Positions 61,253 to 64,000 of a DNA stretch of 64,000 nt are shown here, in pieces. The first letter of the stretch is position 1, and every line of letters starts with the position of its first letter. A program made the translations under genes and the position numbers. Below the pieces are notes generated by a model. The model saw nothing but the letters and a program-made list of their open reading frames with translations. It searched no databases and was not told the DNA's origin. Source of the DNA: G965279355 sp965279355 (lineage in GTDB: Bacteria > Pseudomonadota > Alphaproteobacteria > CACIAM-22H2); the NCBI GenBank assembly GCA_965279355.1, contig OZ257155.1:496001-560000 (forward strand), written 5' to 3'.

Positions 61253-62226
61253 CGCGCGCGCTCGATCTCGCGTAGCCGCGCGACGTTGCGATTGTGCTCC
61301 GCGAGTGTGCGCGCAAACACATGACGCCCGGTGCCGTCGGCCACGAAGTAGATCTCATCGGTCTCGGCGGGTTTCAGCGTCGCCTGCAGGGCCGCGCGCC
61401 CCGGATTGGCGATGGGCGTCGGCGGCAGGCCGGCGATCACATAGGTGTTCCAGGCATGCGGCGTGTCGAGATCGGCGCGCGACAGCGGGCGATCGATCAC
61501 GCCACGGCCGTTCGACAGGCCATAGACGACCGTCGGATCCGCCTGCAGCCGCATCCCCATGCGCAGCCGGTTGATGAACACCGCGGCGACGCGCGCGCGC
61601 TCGTCGGCAATCGCGGTCTCGCGCTCGACAATCGACGCCAGCACCACCGCCTCGGCCGGCGAGCGCAGCGGCAGACCCGGCGCACGGTCCGCCCATAGCG
61701 TATCGATGGCTTCACGCATGGCGCGGCGCGAGCGCGCCACCATCTGCCGGCGGGAATCGCCCCACGAGTAGAAGTATGTTTCCGGCATCAGCTCGCCTTC
61801 CGCCGGTCTCTCGCCGATGTCGCCGTCGAGCCCTTCGGCCGCCCGGATGAGATCGAGCGCCTGCGCCGTGGTCAGCCCTTCGGGCACTGTCAGCCGACGC
61901 ACCACCATTCGGCCGGCCGCCATCTGCGCCGCGACCTCGCTGGGCGTGATCCCTGCCGCGAATTCATATTCGCCGGGCCGCAAACGCTGCGCCGTTTCGT
62001 CGAAGCGTGAGCCGAGCTGGAACGACAGCGGATCGGGCAGGATGCCGTCCCGGTAGAGGAGCCGCGCAATCTGGCTGACGCTGCTGGCCGGCGGCACGAT
62101 GACCGTGCGTGGCTCCGTCAGCGGCCCCGGACCGAGATAGCGGCTATAGCCGAGAATAAGCACCAGCGCGCCGGCCAGAATGAGGCCCGCGCCGGTAACG
62201 AGGAATGATCGGAGGCCGGCCCGCAT
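61249..62226 (-). CDS. mltG: endolytic murein transglycosylase MltG
   Basis: YceG-like lytic transglycosylase of 325 residues with one N-terminal membrane helix ('LVTGAGLILAGALVLILG'), a LysM-like domain and the catalytic domain. The catalytic Glu is in 'VVLASIVERETAIADERARV', and 'ADPTVVYGLSNGRGVIDRPL' and 'DTPHAWNTYVIAGLPPTPIA' are typical. It ends glycan strand synthesis by cleaving nascent strands near the membrane. Follows fabF after 18 bases on the same strand. Confidence 0.94.
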   Translation of the reverse strand: MRAGLRSFLVTGAGLILAGALVLILGYSRYLGPGPLTEPRTVIVPPASSVSQIARLLYRDGILPDPLSFQLGSRFDETAQRLRPGEYEFAAGITPSEVAAQMAAGRMVVRRLTVPEGLTTAQALDLIRAAEGLDGDIGERPAEGELMPETYFYSWGDSRRQMVARSRRAMREAIDTLWADRAPGLPLRSPAEAVVLASIVERETAIADERARVAAVFINRLRMGMRLQADPTVVYGLSNGRGVIDRPLSRADLDTPHAWNTYVIAGLPPTPIANPGRAALQATLKPAETDEIYFVADGTGRHVFARTLAEHNRNVARLREIERAR

Positions 62227-62244
62227 CAGAGCCGTCGGAACGCG

Positions 62245-63507
62245 TCAGCTGGCGGACGCGAGAATGATGCTGGCGTTCGTGCCGCCGAACCCGAACGAGT
62301 TGGACAGCGCATACTTGATCTTCCGCTGCTTCGCCTGTTTCGGCACGAGATCGATGTCGCAGCCTTCTGCGGGATTGTCGAGATTGAGCGTCGGCGGCGC
62401 CACCTGGTCGCGCAGCGCCAGGATGCAGAAGATCGCCTCGGCGCTGCCCGCCGCACCCAGCAGATGCCCGATCGACGACTTGGTCGACGACATCGACAGC
62501 TTGTAGGCGTGATCGCCGAACAGGCGCTTCACAGCACCCAGCTCGATCACATCGGCCATGGTCGATGTCCCATGGGCGTTGATGTAGTCAATGTCCTCGA
62601 CATTGAGATTGGCGCTTTTCACCGCCGCACGCATGGAGCGGAACGCACCGTTGCCGTCCTCGGACGGCGCGGTGATGTGATAGGCATCGCCCGACATGCC
62701 GTAGCCGATGACTTCGGCGTAGATCTTCGCGCCGCGCTTCTTGGCGTGCTCGTATTCCTCGAGCACAACAACGCCGGAACCCTCGCCCATGACGAAGCCG
62801 TCGCGATCCTTGTCCCAGGGACGCGACGCCCGCGACGGCGTGTCGTTGAATGCCGTCGACAAGGCGCGGGCCGCCGCGAAACCGGCCATGCCGAGACGGC
62901 AGCACGCCGCTTCGGCGCCGCCGGCCACCATCACATCGGCATCGCCCAGCTTGATGAGACGCGAAGCATCGCCGATGGCGTGCGCGCCCGTCGAGCAGGC
63001 CGTCACCACCGAATGGTTCGGACCCTTGAAGCCGTAACGGATCGAGAGCTGGCCGGAGGCGAGATTGATCAGCGCCGACGGAATGAAAAACGGGCTTACG
63101 CGGCGCGGCCCCTTTTCGATCAGGATCTGCGAGGTGTCGTAGATCGTCTTCAGGCCGCCGATGCCGGAGCCGATCAGAACGCCCGTGCGTTCGCGATCCT
63201 CTTCGGCTTCCGGCTTCCAGCCGGAATCCTCGACCGCCTGAATGCCCGCGGCCATCGCGAAGATGATGAACTCATCCATCTTGCGATGATCTTTCGCGGG
63301 AACCCAATCGTCGGCGTTGAACAGGCCGGCCGATGTTTCGCCGCGCGGCACCTGTCCGGCGACCTTTGCCGGCAGATCGGAGACGTCGAAAGATTGAATC
63401 GCCCGCAGGCCGGATTCGCCGGCGACGAGACGCTTCCAGGACTCTTCCACGCCGCATGCAAGCGGCGAGACAAGCCCCAAACCAGTGATGACAACGCGAC
63501 GGGTCAT
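62245..63507 (-). CDS. fabF: beta-ketoacyl-ACP synthase II
   Basis: Elongating condensing enzyme of type II fatty-acid synthesis, 420 residues. Catalytic Cys in 'SVVTACSTGAHAIGDASRLI', the two His in 'NAHGTSTMADVIELG' and 'KSSIGHLLGAAGSAEA', and the Phe gate region in 'ALSNSFGFGGTNASIILAS'. Located between acpP and mltG. Confidence 0.97.
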   Translation of the reverse strand: MTRRVVITGLGLVSPLACGVEESWKRLVAGESGLRAIQSFDVSDLPAKVAGQVPRGETSAGLFNADDWVPAKDHRKMDEFIIFAMAAGIQAVEDSGWKPEAEEDRERTGVLIGSGIGGLKTIYDTSQILIEKGPRRVSPFFIPSALINLASGQLSIRYGFKGPNHSVVTACSTGAHAIGDASRLIKLGDADVMVAGGAEAACCRLGMAGFAAARALSTAFNDTPSRASRPWDKDRDGFVMGEGSGVVVLEEYEHAKKRGAKIYAEVIGYGMSGDAYHITAPSEDGNGAFRSMRAAVKSANLNVEDIDYINAHGTSTMADVIELGAVKRLFGDHAYKLSMSSTKSSIGHLLGAAGSAEAIFCILALRDQVAPPTLNLDNPAEGCDIDLVPKQAKQRKIKYALSNSFGFGGTNASIILASAS

Positions 63508-63564
63508 GGTGTCGATCCGATCATGTGGAGTGACCGGTGCGCAGGCGGAAGCCCACGCTGACTT

Positions 63565-63798
63565 TTACTTATGCGCGTCGATGAACGTGATCGCGTCCTT
63601 GACGGTCGTGATCTTCTCGGCGGCGTCGTCGGGGATTTCGCAACCGAATTCCTCTTCGAAGGCCATGACCAGCTCAACCGTATCGAGGCTGTCGGCGCCC
63701 AGGTCGTCAACGAAGCTGGCGTTTTCCGTCACCTTCGCCTCGTCCACTCCGAGATGCTCGACTACGATTTTCTTGACGCGTTCGGCGACGCTGCTCAT
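63565..63798 (-). CDS. acpP: acyl carrier protein
   Basis: Carrier of growing acyl chains as phosphopantetheine thioesters, 77 residues from ATG 'MSSVAERVKKIVVEHLGVDE'. The phosphopantetheine Ser is in 'DDLGADSLDTVELVMAFEEE'. GGAAAGG lies eight bases upstream. A TTG two codons earlier is possible but unlikely. It precedes fabF by 57 bases. Confidence 0.97.
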   Translation of the reverse strand: MSSVAERVKKIVVEHLGVDEAKVTENASFVDDLGADSLDTVELVMAFEEEFGCEIPDDAAEKITTVKDAITFIDAHK

Positions 63799-63850
63799 CG
63801 GCAAAAACCTTTCCGCTGGGTAACTGGGCGATTCGTTAGAGACTTGATCT

Positions 63851-63878
63851 TAGATACTTAGGGTCCCGGCAGCCACAA
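63851..63878 (-). promoter_or_regulatory. probable acpP promoter
   Basis: On the minus strand TTGTGG, a 16-base spacer and TATCTA lie about 50 bases before the acpP start, in the 167-base gap between fabG and acpP. Highly expressed acpP usually has its own promoter here. Confidence 0.4.
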
Positions 63879-63965
63879 AAGCGCCGAAAACCGCCGGTCT
63901 GGTAACACAAACTATAGCGCATGACTAGCAACAGGGCAGCCTGCGGGCAAGCCCCGTTTACGCCG

Positions 63966-64000
63966 TCAGATCATGGCCATGCCGCCGTTAACATGCAATG
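63966..64000 (-). CDS. fabG: 3-oxoacyl-ACP reductase FabG, last 11 codons (5' part outside window)
   Basis: Only the C-terminus is in the window: the minus strand reads 'LHVNGGMAMI' and a TGA. This ending is the standard C-terminus of proteobacterial FabG, and fabG-acpP-fabF is the canonical order. Confidence 0.85.
   Translation of the reverse strand, partial: LHVNGGMAMI

Overview
The window reads as a chromosomal segment of an alphaproteobacterium, most likely a member of or close to the Hyphomicrobiales (Rhizobiales). The evidence is high GC with strong GC3 bias, the presence of pleD-divK, eipB (DUF1849), hdaA and an aa3-oxidase subunit IV, and blocks in the order usual for that group: pyrB-pyrC / plsY-dprA-topA-rnr, aspS / rnd / ppx-ppk, hdaA / purMN, and pepA / lptG-surA-pdxA-rsmA / gmk-yicC / mltG-fabF-acpP-fabG. 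Species cannot be named from the sequence alone.

Region 1 (1-3941) is accessory. It holds the 3' part of a FAD aromatic hydroxylase, an SDR, a complete Rieske oxygenase alpha subunit, the orphaned C-terminal piece of a second Rieske oxygenase, and about 390 bases without a convincing gene. It stops at the 3' end of a tRNA-Ser(GCT) gene, and a 17-base near-copy of that tRNA 3' end lies just outside it, as expected at the edge of an integrated island.

Region 2 (4034-10248) holds a small unknown protein, a long-form dCTP deaminase, a complete tripartite tricarboxylate transporter (tctB-tctA-tctC) closed by a strong terminator, a TauE-type exporter and a GlcG/HbpS-like protein. Region 3 (10263-17514) is the gatC-gatA-gatB operon, which continues into a glutathione transferase with a histone-H1-like tail; then come ruvX-CoA transferase and a TetR-GNAT pair.

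Region 4 (17566-30629) carries pyrB with a dihydroorotase homologue lacking its metal-binding HxH, plsY-dprA, topA, a BLUF blue-light sensor overlapping rnr, a truncated haemoglobin, DUF983, ctpA and rpmG. Region 5 (30664-37442) has pleD/divK, a ROK sugar kinase, eipB, a DMT exporter and aspS. Region 6 (37443-44449) is rnd plus a polyphosphate group: ppx, ppk, a SixA-like phosphatase and a CYTH-CHAD protein.

Region 7 (44592-52903) has hdaA, a PerM-like protein, a CDP-alcohol phosphatidyltransferase, a DUF2066 protein, purM-purN, small cytochrome oxidase subunit IV, an OmpA-like protein, ndk, a ketopantoate-reductase-like enzyme and holC. Region 8 (52919-64000) is the pepA / lptG-surA-pdxA-rsmA / gmk-yicC / mltG-fabF-acpP-fabG block. 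Here lptF and lptD, which normally flank lptG, are absent.

Most of the window is ordinary, densely packed housekeeping DNA. I did not find a clear new multi-gene defence or biosynthetic system. The points most worth a second look are the missing lptF/lptD, the BLUF sensor inside a DNA/RNA-metabolism operon, the tRNA-Ser island edge, the pseudo-dihydroorotase, the H1-tailed glutathione transferase, a probable CTG start codon in holC, and convergent gene pairs with interlocked stop codons.
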